DNA of 64,000 bases from Undaria pinnatifida (GCA_012845835.1 JABAKD010000023.1:3858200-3922199), one strand, 5' to 3'. Shown: positions 1 to 11,104, counted from the stretch's first letter. Notes: generated by a model from the letters alone, not told the origin. Translations and numbers: made by a program.

Positions 1-17
1 CGAAAAAAAGGCAATGC

Positions 18-60
18 AACTACCAAACGGGGAATCGAACCCCTCGCGGGGAAGTGAGAG
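18..60 (-). other. tRNA-like 3' fragment (T-arm motif only)
   Basis: Read on the minus strand, this stretch contains GGGGTTCGATTCCCC, which fits a tRNA T-stem and loop (B box). I could not find a matching acceptor stem, D-arm or anticodon arm upstream, so it is not a complete tRNA. It may be a decayed tRNA or the head of a tRNA-derived SINE. Confidence 0.3.
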
Positions 61-797
61 GACAAGATCATAACCACACACCACACGCGCACGACTACGT
101 TGTACGACAAAACCCTCCTCTGAAGATGCAACACAAATCACTTGCAAAACACATAAACCGTGTTGTTGCCAGGTGCCACACACAAGCATGTGGCGCGTGC
201 AGCAGTAGCGACTGCCTCGATCGAAAGTGGGTCAGCTATGCGTTCGGTATGTCTGGTATGTCTGTCATGACAAACCAGTGCAGCCCGGCTGCTGCTGTAT
301 GTGTACCATAGTAGATTTTTTTGGAGTCGTGGCCGTCCTCTCACATCGCGAGCAGATCCAAAATAGAAATTTCAATTTTAACAGCAGTAATAAAAATAGT
401 TGTAGTGAGCGCGTGCTGGGCGGGCGGGCACGCGTTTTTTTTCGTCCATGTCGCAGGTAAAGCCAAGTACAGCAGCCAAGTACAGCAACATATCATACGT
501 CCTCTTCAGCAGCACAAGCAGTAGCCGGCGAGTAGCCGGCAAGAACACAGAGATAGCACGACAAAGGTGTGGACTTCACACGCAGTCTATACCTGTCGCG
601 TATGTTTCGACGACAGTAGTGCCCTGCTCGGCGGACATTACCCAGACCATCGTGACAACCCCAGCGGACACAGGACAGACGAGCCAGATTGCACAAAATG
701 AAAAAGAGGCCAGCGTACACACCGCGTCGGTGGCAGACTACGGGTAAGCACGGACGGAGGCACGGACGGGACGGGAAACTACCGACAGGATACTCAC

Positions 798-1238
798 CGT
801 TGGACTGCGGTCGCTGGCCTCAGGACCACCTTCGCCACGTGCGCCTCCCGCTGAGCTCGTTGGTGTTCGCGGCGTCGGTCGTTCTGCTGGGTCTGCTGGT
901 TGACGAAGTGGTCTTGCGCCATCCCCATCAAAAACGTCCAAGCTCTGACTGCTACTCCTGCTGCTGCTGTGAGGGCTACAGTGGCCACAGTCTAGGTCAA
1001 CATCCACAGGGTGATCGGCATTGCCACCGGACCCTTGTGCTTGATCCTCTTGGGGCAAGGAGTATGGAGGGACCGCGGCAGACAGAGCAGAAGTAGAGGC
1101 ACTGCCCGCAGGAGAAGCGGGAGCGGGAGCGGGAGCGGGAGAGTTCTCGTCCCCTACGCACACGTCCATGTCACTATCGGAGCTATCGTCAACCTCGTCA
1201 TATGCTCCACAATTGTGTAGCTGTTCATGAAGAGACAT
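798..1238 (-). CDS. probable first or internal exon of a minus-strand gene, disordered acidic/Pro/Ser-rich protein
   Basis: The frame is open for 147 codons from an ATG at 1238 to a strong donor (ACG|GTGAGT), leaving the exon in phase 0. An alternative acceptor (CATGAACAG) lies just inside the ATG, so the exon may be internal. The N-terminal third is acidic (YDEVDDSSDSDMDV), then comes a Pro-Ala repeat, then Ser/Gly/Pro-rich sequence; the whole product looks intrinsically disordered. I recognise no family. The gene would continue leftward; a possible 31-nt micro-exon lies near 600-630 but is uncertain. The opposite strand also has an open frame of 135 codons, which I rejected because it has no comparable splice site. 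Confidence 0.4.
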
Positions 1239-1423
1239 GACCCTTGTGGCGGTGTGGGGGCTGTGATGCGTGCGGTAATCGTGCCTTGGTACTCACGCTG
1301 TGTTTCTGATTTGAAAAAGGGTTTCTGGGTGTGTGGTTCAGGTTTCTGGATGTTTGGTTCAGGAGGCGTTTTGGAGTCGTGCACTTTTTCTTTGCACGAT
1401 CGTCGTGCAAAAAGGGGTTGCCT

Positions 1424-1660
1424 ACACTCCAGCTGTGAGATCGAAGATTTCGTCTAAACTCATCATTGCAAGCTGTGTGAGTTACCCCGGACGCGCGTAT
1501 TACTGGATGTGTGTCCTCGCCAAGGGTTTAGGTCGGCAACTCCCCTTGGAGCTAGCTTGTACCATGGTCAACAGGGTGGTGTTAATCAATTTGTGCGCGG
1601 AAACTACAAAACCCATTGTATGTATAGTGACTCGTCGTGTATTTATAGTGACTCGTGGCA
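1424..1660 (+). repeat. dispersed repeat family B copy
   Basis: The repeat begins CTCCAGCTGTGAGATCGAAG and runs through a GCAAGCTGTGTG segment, a CGCGCGTATTACTGGATGTG segment and a GGTCGGCAACTCCCCTTGGA segment. The same order recurs at 11105, 24258, 43495/47756 and 63410, and inverted at 13085. No coding capacity is seen. Confidence 0.75.
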
Positions 1661-1699
1661 CGATAGAGGTGAATATTTTTTTTGTCAATTTTGGTTGTC

Positions 1700-1790
1700 T
1701 GAATGCCGGCGCTCCTTAACCCCCTTAAGACCCCCTAAATCCCTCCCTATACTAGCATGAAGTAGACTTGTCGCCTAAAAGGGTTTCGAC
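1700..1790 (+). repeat. family E short repeat fragment
   Basis: It carries the module GCTCCTTAACCC, then CCCTAAATCCCTCCCTATAC, then AAAAGGGTTTC. The same module is scattered across the window, for example near 16340-16520, 17290-17410, 17590-17680, 42130-42200 and 43920-44000. It shares its CTCCTTAACCC end with the family C MITE, so the two families are modular relatives. Confidence 0.6.
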
Positions 1791-2068
1791 GCGTGCGACG
1801 ATAGAGGCGTTTGGTATTAAGGTATACCTTTTTTTGGCGAAAATGGCTTCTGAATGACGGAGCTCCTTAACCCCAAATCGTAAGAAAAAATCCCTTTTTT
1901 TTGCATATGATTCTCGCTGTATACCTAGGCCATGAGATTTTTCATCCGGAAGATTTTTTTTTTTTTCTCCTGAATCTGCTTTTTTCCTGCGGAGGGGGGG
2001 TGTTTTAAGCTCCCAATTTGTGAAACCCTCAGAAAAACAAGTGGTGCCCCTCCATCGTAGCACGCGTC
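1790..2068 (-). mobile_element. family C MITE-like element
   Basis: The ends are near-inverted: GACGCGTGCGACGATAGAGG on the left and CATCGTAGCACGCGTC on the right. The interior has the fixed order GGTATACC, ATGACGGAGCTCCTTAACCC, TAGGCCATGAGAT, then GGTGCCCC near the right end. It has no coding capacity, so it fits a non-autonomous DNA-transposon derivative mobilised in trans. This copy is inverted relative to the one at 2296. Confidence 0.65.
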
Positions 2069-2295
2069 TTTCCAGTTGTAAAGGCGTTAACCTATTGATA
2101 TTTTTTTTTGGCGATTTTGTTTCCTGGACGACGGAGCTCCTTAACCTGTCAATAAAGTCGTCGGAAATGGGGTTCTTGCTTTTGCAAATACGATGGCAAA
2201 TTTTCAAGTAAAATTGTTGGTGTGCCTAGGCCCTGGGATTGTCCATGGGGTTGCACCTTCAGCTTGTTTACGAAAAAAAAGAACTCGATATGCGA

Positions 2296-2552
2296 CGCGT
2301 GCAACGATGGAGAGGTGCACCAGTTTTTTTCTGACGTTCCTCACTGTAGGAGGAGGTTAAGACATGTCCTTCTTAACCCAAAAACTGATTTTGAAAAAAA
2401 ATAAAATCTGCTACCCGATGAAACATCCGATGGCCTACGTATACAACGAAAATCATGCAACAACCTGCTTCCGGCCTTTTTGGGTTAAGGAGCGCCCTGT
2501 CATCCACAAATATCTGTGCCAAAAAATGCTACCTCTATCATAGCGTTCGTCA
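2296..2552 (+). mobile_element. family C MITE-like element
   Basis: It starts GACGCGTGCAACGATGGAGA with the GGTGCACC end and finishes TACCTCTATCATAGCG. The internal order is conserved: a TTAACCCAAAAACTGATTTT block, a GATGGCCTACGTATACAACG block and a GGTTAAGGAGCGCC block. A further 5'-half fragment follows at 2574-2830. Confidence 0.6.
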
Positions 2553-2573
2553 TTCCTAGAGACTAGGGAGGCA

Positions 2574-2830
2574 TGCTACGGCGGAGAGGTGCACCATTTT
2601 TTTGTTCTGTTCACAGCTCCTCGCTTGAGCTCTTATACCTTTCTTAACCCCAAATAACTGATTTATCGTGTATGATAATGCAAAAAAGTATTTACTGATA
2701 CGAGTATGCATCAACAATTCAATGGCCTAGGTACGCAACGGTAAAAAAAAATAAAGACGAAGAAAAAAAGAATAAGCCAGTGGGGCATGGTGTGTGTGCG
2801 AATTTCGCAAAAAAAAAATGTTCTCGTGTC
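2574..2830 (+). mobile_element. family C MITE-like fragment
   Basis: It begins ATGCTACGGCGGAGAGGTGC and keeps the TTAACCCCAAATAACTGATT and AATGGCCTAGGTACGCAACG blocks. It then decays into A-rich sequence with no right-hand inverted end. Confidence 0.5.
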
Positions 2831-2925
2831 CAGTTTTACTTGATGTCGAAGTACGTCGGGAGTAGTGATTTTTTGGATATAGCGGGGTAACCTCTTTTTC
2901 CAAAAAAAATACCAGAAAAAAAAAG

Positions 2926-2997
2926 TGATCCTACTGGGAATCGAACCCAGGGCGGGAGATTCAGAGTCTCCAGTGTTACCGACTACACCATAGGATC
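2926..2997 (-). tRNA. tRNA-Gln (anticodon CUG)
   Basis: The 72-nt minus-strand sequence folds as a standard cloverleaf. The acceptor stem is GATCCTA paired with TAGGATC, with discriminator A. The D-arm region is GTGTAGTCGGTAACAC. The anticodon stem is GGAGA/TCTCC with loop CTCTGAA, giving CTG. The T-arm is CTGGG-TTCGATT-CCCAG. It has no intron and no encoded CCA. The internal A and B boxes serve as its RNA polymerase III promoter, and an A-run just beyond the 3' end on the plus strand gives a T-run terminator on the transcribed strand. The sequence around the anticodon resembles eukaryotic cytosolic tRNA-Gln. Confidence 0.94.
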
Positions 2998-2999
2998 AC

Positions 3000-4060
3000 A
3001 TCCTGTCTACTCCCACGAACCTAGACAATTTGAACCAACTATCCGACTTGTATAGAGGTAGGTAAGCGTCCTTCTATAATGCCGGTTGAGTAGTGCCGGT
3101 TGCCCGCTATAGTACCTGTGAAACTGCTTATTAATACTGGTACTCGTACCATCTTATAGCACGTGTCCGAAAAGTAAAGAAAAATCGGCGATTAATTTAG
3201 TTCAAAAAAATTAAAATACAGCACACTCCGGCTGTGAGATGGAATACTTCAAGGTTACAAGGGCTAAACCGCATGGGTGCCGGCATTCGGCGGCACCCAT
3301 GCTTCGGGTAGGGCAGGGCAGCACTTCGAATTGTTCGATTCAATACTTGGTGGAGTAAAAACAGTCACCACACACAATCATAGTCTGCGCGTACAGTATG
3401 TAAGGTAATGCCAAGAGTTCGATATATACTAACAATCATGACAATGTACTACTATTAATAGCTACCGTTTTTTAGGTGAATCCGATTCCGAGCTTCATTC
3501 ATCAGATTTCGATGGGATAAATCCGAGCTCACGCGGACTGACCCTTTAGTCTGGCGACGAAAACCCTTTAGTCTGGCGACGAAATGTGTCGAGTGCGTTT
3601 CTTACGATATCTTAACTCAACCAAGCATCCTGGGCCAGTAAGTAAGGTGACTGACCATGTCCGCTGCGTGTTCTCTTCGTAGCCACTGAGAGGCGCGCAC
3701 TGAGCCAGCTTCTGAAATATACAATGCATGATATAGCAGTATCATCTTGATCCGAGCCTCCCAGATCGACTGTCTGTGCGTTGTCTGATCTTGGAGAGAC
3801 GTGCTGACGTTATTCAGGCGCGAAACACGGTGGTATGGCTACATTCGTCATTCAACTCCTCGAATGCTATTGCAATGCTGCTGCTCGTTGCTAGCTGTGT
3901 AGATCGCTCACTTCTTGTAGATATTACAGCAGTACCCGACTACAGCGCTTACGATTTTGACAGCTACGAATTTCAGACTCGAGTTTTATTAGACGAAAAT
4001 AAAACATGTCATTTTTTGTCTGATCGCTCATTGGCCAGGATTCATACACAAAGTAGGCGT
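3000..4060. other. non-coding interval with one perfect hairpin
   Basis: I see no supported gene. A family B fragment (CTCCGGCTGTGAGATGGAAT) lies near 3228. A perfect inverted repeat lies at 3271-3302. A short GCCGGTTGAGTAGTGCCGG motif near 3080 recurs twice at 62.4-62.5 kb. An open frame at 3776-4255 runs into the satellite and has no homology I recognise. Confidence 0.5.
3271..3302. repeat. perfect 12-bp inverted repeat (hairpin)
   Basis: GCATGGGTGCCG and CGGCACCCATGC are exact reverse complements separated by an 8-nt loop. It is not followed by a T-run. Confidence 0.7.
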
Positions 4061-5200
4061 CACCCGGGCACGATAGGGTCACATGCCGGGATCGGAATCC
4101 ATCCACACATCTACAACCCAGACAACCCGGGGACGAACCCGGATATCATCCCGGTTGATACCTCACCGCACGGTGTGGAAATCCCAACCCCACCGGCCCA
4201 TTTTCTGATTGCCAGGGTTCATATGTTGAGCCAGCTCCACCTCGGGAGGATATAGGGTCCCATCCCCGGTCCAGAGGTCGTTCCATAGCTCTAAAACTTC
4301 CATCACCCGGGGAAGCAAACCGAGCTTTTCCGGGTCGACACCACCCTGCACGGTGAGAAACTCCAATCCTGTTGGCTCGTCGCTGATTGGTTCGAGCTCC
4401 ACAGCTCCGTCCTAGGCGGATAGAGGCCCATCAATGGGGGGCTTTTCCGTCGCGCACGGGGAAGATAGGGTCCCATCCCCGATTCATCAATCCCCCGAAT
4501 CTCTATAGCTCCAAAAACGCGGGAACAATAACGATGACCTCCCGTGTCGACACCACTCCGCACGACGTGGAACCCCAACCATATTCGCTTACCGCTGATT
4601 GGCTGGGGCTCGGACATAAGGGCAACGCCACCATGGGAGGATATAGAGTCCCGTGCCCGTTTCAGAAATCCTGACAAACCGGGGACGATAACCGATTTCT
4701 CCCGCGGGTCGACACAGCCCCGCACGATGGTGCGACAATCTTCTATTATTGACATTGGCGTATCGTTGAGTGGTTGTGCAGCTCGTAGAGCCAGGGACAC
4801 CCGGGGGGCGTTCCGACGCACCCGATGAGGATAGGGCTCCACCGCCGTTCCAGAAATCCTTCCATTCCCCATCAACTCCAACAAACCGGGGACGAAAACC
4901 GCCTTCTCCCGGGTCGACACCACACCGCACGGTGTGGTAGCCTTAGCTAGCTGAGGTTCGTATACGACGCCAGCACCACAGAACAGGGTCCAACCCCGGT
5001 TCAGAAATGCTTCAAGGAATTTTCAACTAGAAAAAAATGGGGCAACCCGCGCTACTGCTGAATTTGTATTGGTTACCCCAACCCCGCGGTACGCCGACAT
5101 TTCATTTGACCCCCTGCCTCGATACCACCCCGCACAGTGTAACCCAACCTTCGATTGATCGGCTCGGCCGGGGTTCGTGGATAGAGGAAACCACCACTCA
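4060..5200 (+). repeat. diverged tandem satellite, units of roughly 150-200 bp
   Basis: Several degenerate units share an ordered set of motifs: GGATATAGGGTCCCATCCCC, then CAGAAATCC, then CCGGGGACGA, then GGGTCGACACCAC, then CCGCACGGTGTGG. Recognisable copies of the last two motifs start near 4130, 4335, 4545, 4705, 4910 and 5120. Open frames across it exist because unit lengths vary, not because of coding constraint. Confidence 0.7.
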
Positions 5201-5345
5201 CTAAGAAGTTCAGGATGTTCAATGACTCATCTCATACTGGCCTGTGATTAGAGAAGTTGCACATGGGCCAATTGCATAATATCCAGCAGTCGGTCCAGAT
5301 CGAGTCGATCGGTGCAACTTGCGTGGGTATCGTATTATTACAGCC

Positions 5346-5555
5346 GCAGTAATACACTTCACTTCTTTTCTTTTTCCCATCCCATTTATTGTGATGCGCG
5401 CACTACTCTCGCCCTCCCAGTAGTATTACTCAGATCCGGGGTCATATAACGGGCTCCCCTCCCCCCTCCCCACTACGGTACGTGCCTTTATTTTTATCGC
5501 GAGAAGAATTCAGCATTTTCTTCCCTCGTCGATTCGCGTCGAATTGTACCTACCC
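5346..5555 (-). repeat. dispersed repeat family F copy
   Basis: It is the inverse of copies at 32225-32420, 41140-41335 and 57285-57480. Shared order, read on the minus strand: ATTCGACGCGAATCGACGAGG, a TTCTCGCGATAAAAAT block, GGCACGTACCGTAGTGGGG, a G-rich tract, then a GACCCCGGATCTGAG block. Every copy has its G-tract at the same internal position. Confidence 0.7.
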
Positions 5556-5726
5556 ACGCTGCTAGGCGATTTCAGCAGTTAGTTTATTTTTTTTTTCTCA
5601 TTTTATTTCTGAAAATAAAAAGAGCCAACAAAGGTCACAAAGCGGTGGTTATTTAACTCAAGGACCAACGCTAGTATTAATAGTGTAACCCCACTAGACA
5701 ACCGGGGCGAACGGCTCTATATCACT

Positions 5727-5802
5727 TTGCCCCGATGGCGTATCAGGTTATCCTCGAGCCTGATATAGGTCAATTTTGTGAGTTCGAATCCACCCGAGCG
5801 CG
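5727..5802 (+). other. tRNA-derived (SINE-like) sequence
   Basis: An A-box-like GATGGCGTATCAGG lies at about 5734 and a B-box-like GAGTTCGAATCC at about 5780. The spacing fits an RNA polymerase III internal promoter, but the arms and acceptor stem do not pair. I read it as a tRNA-derived SINE head or tRNA pseudogene. Confidence 0.35.
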
Positions 5803-6694
5803 TACTCGTATAATTTTTCGTGGGACTTTTTCTTGTGCTCTAATTGACCTGCGGAGAGCGCGAGAGTGTGAGTTAGCAACACTCGATCAAAAATCGACGA
5901 TCAGTGGGTGCTGAACCCTATGCGCCAAAAAAATTGAAGGCAATATCCGGGGGGGGGGAAGGGACGACTCCTGTGACCACGGCTTGTATGTCCAGAAGCT
6001 GGAAAGTAGAAGTATCCCAAAAAAAAAAAAAACTCACTAGAAGATATGATCACTCAACAATCAGCAGCAAGGAGCACGTCAAGCAACACAAACTTATTTG
6101 TCCGTTACGTACCCACACGACCGCTTGCACTTGACCGGCAAACGACCACAGCAACGGAGTCAGGGACCACAGCAACAACAAAGCACACCGCTTATATTTC
6201 TCCAAAGAGTCTCCTCGGGGAAAAAACACACCAAACGATGCGATACCGGGACGAATGCATGCCACTCACTGGTTTCTTCCATGGATACTGTCTACTTGCT
6301 ACGACCTTCGCGTGGCGCAGCTTGACAATAAGAGGAACGATTATTTTTTCCCTTGTTTTTTGTGTCGAAAATGTATTCCCTGTTTTTTTGTACACCCTCC
6401 CCCCCTGCCATAAAATATGTCACAGACCAAGAGCATGTTGTGTGTAATAGAGCATCTCTGTGTGTGGTCTTACTCGTACGTACCTATATTACTTGCACGA
6501 GTGCAAAACATGTCGATTTGCCTGAACTTGTATAATATCACTTTCGAGGCCCCGGGGACGCAGCCACGCGCAATGCTGTAGTGTGGCTTTTTCTGGGGCA
6601 GTAGTCGTAATCGCTACCACCTCCTCCTCGTTTTAGTCATGCGTGCGCTTGCCACGTCAAATATCCACGTTGTTGTTGTTTTCACATTATGTAT
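5803..6694. other. interval without recognised features
   Basis: Several overlapping open frames of 60-133 codons exist in all frames with no splice consensus, homology or codon pattern to favour any. No repeat family seen elsewhere in the window is obvious here. Confidence 0.5.
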
Positions 6695-6699
6695 GTACG

Positions 6700-7080
6700 T
6701 GTTATAAGGCTTAGTTTGGGTAAGCTATTGGTTGACCTTTCGCAAGTGGTCAAACGGACTAATACCCCACTATTTCCTTAACAAATGGCGTCGTCGGCAG
6801 GACATGGGTTTTTGGGTCGTGGGTTCGATGGGTTCGATCCCCACCATCCACTAAAAATAAACTTTTCAGATTTTCCCATGTCGAACTTGAAAAATACTCT
6901 CCCTGGTATCCCCAGGAAATGAAACGGCTTGGATATTGACAGAGGTCCGCCGTATATCCGGCCGACCTGCTATCCCGCCGTTTCAGGGGGGGAGAGTGTT
7001 GTAAGGCTTAGTTTGGGTCAGCTATTGGTTAATCTTTCGCAAATGGTCAAACGGACTAATACCCCACTAACTCCTTAACA
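6700..7080 (+). mobile_element. intact LTR mini-retrotransposon (SMART/TRIM-like), 381 bp
   Basis: Two 84-bp direct repeats (6700-6783 and 6997-7080) begin TGTT and end TTAACA, differing at about 7 positions. Flanking 4-bp target duplications read TACG. Three bases inside the 5' LTR is TGGCGTCGTCGGCAGGAC, which starts with the TGG expected of a primer-binding site for a tRNA 3' CCA. Directly before the 3' LTR is the polypurine tract AGGGGGGGAGAG. The interior of about 213 bp has no coding capacity. These are all the cis-parts of an LTR retrotransposon in a package under 400 bp, so it must be mobilised by proteins from another element. Related copies lie at 42288-42652 and 46549-46911, and a solo LTR at 12549-12626. 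Confidence 0.88.
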
Positions 7081-7194
7081 TACGTGTACCTACCGAAATT
7101 CAATTAACAAATGCACTACTATGATCTCTACCGCAGTACCATGGGGATTTTCTTTACAGTAAATATTATAGTTTGTTTTGGGACAAAATTTGAC

Positions 7195-8730
7195 GCCAAT
7201 TTGGAAATAACGCCTTCCCAAATTTTATGCTGTCAACCTCTCCATATATCAAGATCCGAAGAATAACTGGATATTACCGTTCAAATACAAAAGTCTGCAC
7301 GCTTCTCGCTTGTCTCGCTCAGCATTCATCCGCGTTCACGTCGAGGTGCTGAACGGATTGACTTGCAACAACAACAACAAAACAACAACAGTCAGTAGCC
7401 AGTGCAATTCATGCAACCACACAACAAAGCGTTCGAAACACTACTACCTTGATAATCACACCTACCGTTAGAAGTGCATCCACGTTTCGCTTGTGGGGAT
7501 AAATATACATGGAATTAGTGTGGGATATACTTTATGCGTTCCTGAAAGATGGATCGTTGGCCGTGGACCAATATACAGTATGTGGAACGACTCTTTGGAG
7601 CGGCGCCGAAAAATACCGACAAAACAGTGTTTCTCGTATCACGCCACTGCGGTTTTTAAAATCGACCACTGCGGTTTTTAAAATCGACCACTCCATTCGT
7701 TGTGTTTATTTTCGTTTTTTTATGGTCTGTCCTGTTTTGTTGTGTTCTCGTACCCGGTACGCTAGCATTTCACTTGCTTTATACCTTGATTAATTGCGAT
7801 TGTTTGGTTTAATCTGCGTCACAGTCTGTGACCACATACTAATACCTAGTAACTTGTATCCCTCTAGAATGAAGAATCAGCCCGGACACTGGGTGTAATG
7901 ATGTCGTTCGGTAGGGAACGGCCCCCCTCGAAGACAACGAACGCTCAAACAAAGCTACTTAACCTTGGAAATCCGACATCGAAAGGCAACGACACAGCAG
8001 TCAGTCGTACGATGTGCACAATAGGCCAAACGCTTCGAGGTGTGACCATTATAAAAGTGTGGTCGGGACGAAATAAGAAGCCAATTTGGAAATGATGCCA
8101 ACTTGGAAATAAATGTTTTCCCATATGTTTTTTTCGTTCAAGCTTTGTATATGCCAAGATCCAAGAATAGCTCGGGCGTATACCACCCAAAATACAAAAA
8201 TTGGCGCACTTCTTGCTTGTCTCGCTTAGTCCACGTACCTGATCCCGGCAAGGTGCGAAACGGATACGGCAGGGCGATTCACGTCGAGGTGCCCAACGGA
8301 TAAGGAAGGGCGAGGGGCGTTGGAGCCGCCCCCCGAAGACTTTTACGTGTTTCATTCGTTCAAGCCGCCCCCCGAAGACTTTTACGTGTTTCACTCGTTC
8401 AAGCCCTGCAGCCGTCAAGCAAAACAAACAACTAATTCAAGCCCTGCAGACGTCAAGCAAAACAAACGCTCGAGAGTATGCCACCGCAAAGTTCAAAACA
8501 TTAGCAACTACCTTTTGGAAATAATGCCAATTTTGTAAATCATCCAGGCGCTGCAGACGTGAAGATACAACCAAAATCTCAGGAATTCCTCCTCGACATG
8601 CAATCCTTTTGCAACTTTCCGCTTGTCTCGCTCGGCATCCGCCCGCGTTCACGTCGAGGTGCGGAACAGATACGGCAGGGCGAGGGGCGTTTGAGCCGCC
8701 CCCCGAAGACAGCGCTCGAACAAAGATATT
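7195..8730 (+). repeat. family G repeats, about three diverged copies
   Basis: Shared order: CAATTTGGAAATAA, a CAAGATCC(G/A)AGAATA block, a TTCTTGCTTGTCTCGCT block, TTCACGTCGAGGTGC, then GCCGCCCCCCGAAGAC. Copies start near 7195, 8080 and 8515. A short tandem doubling of ACTTTTACGTGTTTCA lies at 8330-8405, and a 22-bp doubling at 7645-7690. I see no gene; the open frames shift between copies. Confidence 0.6.
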
Positions 8731-8869
8731 TGACCGAGAATTCCAGTTCCGCGAATCGCATACTGAGGCCGAGACAAAAAAAAACTCCTGACCGAATCCC
8801 CCAAAAAAAGAATGATCATATGTATATTTATGTTCTGTAGGGTTTGTGACTTCAGGATCAGGGTATGGG

Positions 8870-9230
8870 AGTCTTACAGAACTTCCAGAAGTTTCGGGTA
8901 CAGGTATGAAAGTGTTACAGAACTTGCAGAAGTTCTGGGTATTGTGGCACGGGCGTACAGAACTCACAGAAGTTCCGGGGTACGAAAGGTCCTATACCCG
9001 TACCCTGGGCATTGCGGCACGGGGTGTACATAACTCACAGAAGTTCCGGGTGCGGGTATGAATGTCCTACAGAACTAACAGAAGTTCGGGTACGGGTATG
9101 AAAGTCTTACAGAACTTCCAGAAGTTCCGGGTATTGTGACACGGGCGTACAGAACTTACAGAAGTTCCGGGTGCGGGTATGAATGCCCTACAGAACTTGT
9201 AGAAGTTCCGGGTCCGGGTAATACCCTCAG
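8870..9230 (+). repeat. palindromic minisatellite built on GAACTTC-GAAGTTC
   Basis: Units of roughly 35-75 bp repeat the core CAGAACTTCCAGAAGTTC (or ACTTACAGAAGTTC) followed by CGGGTACGGGTATGAA or GGGTATTGTGGCACGGG. The core is an inverted repeat, GAACTTC/GAAGTTC, with a 2-bp spacer. A second array of the same family is at 10665-11100. Confidence 0.8.
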
Positions 9231-10660
9231 GGGGGAGTTCGATTGGAGTGGAGGACCTAATCCAACTTGCATGGATGGTATGTTCCCACTGGGCCAATGT
9301 CCTCGAGGCCATCTGTCGTAGCTCTAAGGGAATAATGAATTATCGACAAAACCACCACCGAGAGAGGCGATAAATCGTGAACCTCAATGAGTGGCGACCG
9401 GGGCAACAGCCAGCCGCGCTCACGGCTATACTGGGCTATGATCATACCATAGCAAACCCCGGCTGTGGCGCTTCAAAACAAATAATTAATTGCGATCGCA
9501 AGCCATATTTACCGCCACAGCTCGATCGATAAATCAAGTGCCGCGACAAAGAAGAATCGAAACTACCGAAAACACAAGATACTTCTAGACGTCGATGGTT
9601 GCTGCATCGCCGTCACGGCAGATCTATGTATTTCTCCGATCGGAAAAAAAACATTGACAATACGCAATACGTGGTTTCCCGACGGGCGCCAAATTCGTAC
9701 CAGGTATGTTTCCACCAAATCGAATCGAATTCAATTCGATCAACCCCTCTGGGACTAGGCTCTTCGCAGTCCGCTGGTCGAGCAGCCCGCGCGCGCGCCG
9801 AGACTGTCACAAAAAAGTTGGGTCCGCACAGGAGACGCGGCGTGTTTGTTCGTCCAAAAAGAGACTTCTTGTGTAGAAGTGCAGCCCTCAGCTAAAGTCG
9901 CATCGCGGCCCTGTCGCCTTCCGGTAACACGCTGGCGACGTCTGTCCTTACACTAGAAAGGTCCCTCGGCCCTCAGAACATCACCGCGAATGTTCGCTCG
10001 ATGCAATTTTCACCCTGGTCGGGTGGTCCCACGCCCTGAGAGCATTCAAAATTCAGTATGTAAAAATGACCACGAAAAATTATCACTAAATCAGCGTCGA
10101 AGTGCCCTGCGGGAATAGCGTACTTCTGTACTTCTCTGTAAACGCCCCAGATAGCCGCGGGCTTGGGAAGGCGTAAGATCTCACAGCTGAGGACCCCAGG
10201 CGGCGTGCAGGCTTCATGCGCCTTTCGGCGTACGCCTGTAGGCCGAGTCAGGGGTGCTGCCAGGTGTGCGTGTGTGCATGCGTGGCTGTGCTATACAACG
10301 CCCTGCGTTCAAGTTCGGGCATGTCTTTTTTCATCCCCGGGCTGAACAGACCGGTCTGTCCGGCGAAAAATACGAGAATTGATCATTTTTTATGATCACA
10401 ACACCCCCGTGGAGTCACAGAAGGGTTAACCCAAAATGAAATTTTTTTATTCAAAAGTTTCCTTTAATACAGTACGTGCCCACGGGTAAGAAACGAAAGA
10501 AACATGGACAGCACCTACAGTAGGTGCTACTATCATATACGATACGTACTGCTACTGCTGTGCATTCGGTGTTCGGTTGGTTTCACCGACAAGATATGAC
10601 ATCATAAAATAATGCATAATACAGTCTTTGGGTTATTAAACTTGAATTAATGCATGTGGG
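9231..10660. other. interval without recognised genes
   Basis: I find no splice-supported exon or RNA gene. Open frames of 60-98 codons near 9599-9895 and 10163-10345 show no family features. Confidence 0.5.
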
Positions 10661-10664
10661 CTTC

Positions 10665-11100
10665 CCGGGTATTGTAACAAAGGTATACCCGTACCCCGGG
10701 GGTATTGTAACAAAAGTATACCCGTACCCCGAGTATTTTTTGTGCCACAAGTGTCACAGAAGTCACAGAAGTTCCCGGTTAGGGTATGGGGATCTTACAG
10801 AACTTACATAAATTCCGGGTACGGTGCGGAAGCGTCACATAACTCACAGAAGTTCCGGGTATTGTGGCACGGGCGTACAGAACTCACATACGTTATAAAA
10901 ATGATATGCCCGTACCCCGGGTAATTTGTGGCACTGGCGTACAGAACTTCCAGAAGTTCTGGGTACGGGTATGAATGTCGTACAGAACTTCCAGAAGTTC
11001 CGGGTACGGGTATGAATGTCCTGCAGAACTCACAGAAGTTCTTTGTAGGGTAATACCCGGGGTAAACACCCCGGGTATGGTTTGTGCGTACCCTACAGAA
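10665..11100 (+). repeat. second palindromic GAACTTC minisatellite array
   Basis: It has the same unit as 8870-9230, with extra modules TACCCGTACCCCGGG and GTATTGTAACAAAAGTATAC at its left end. Confidence 0.78.
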
Positions 11101-11104
11101 CCCA

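Noticed and set aside
18..60. Complete tRNA at the left edge
   Set aside because: Only the T-arm motif fits; acceptor, D and anticodon stems do not pair.
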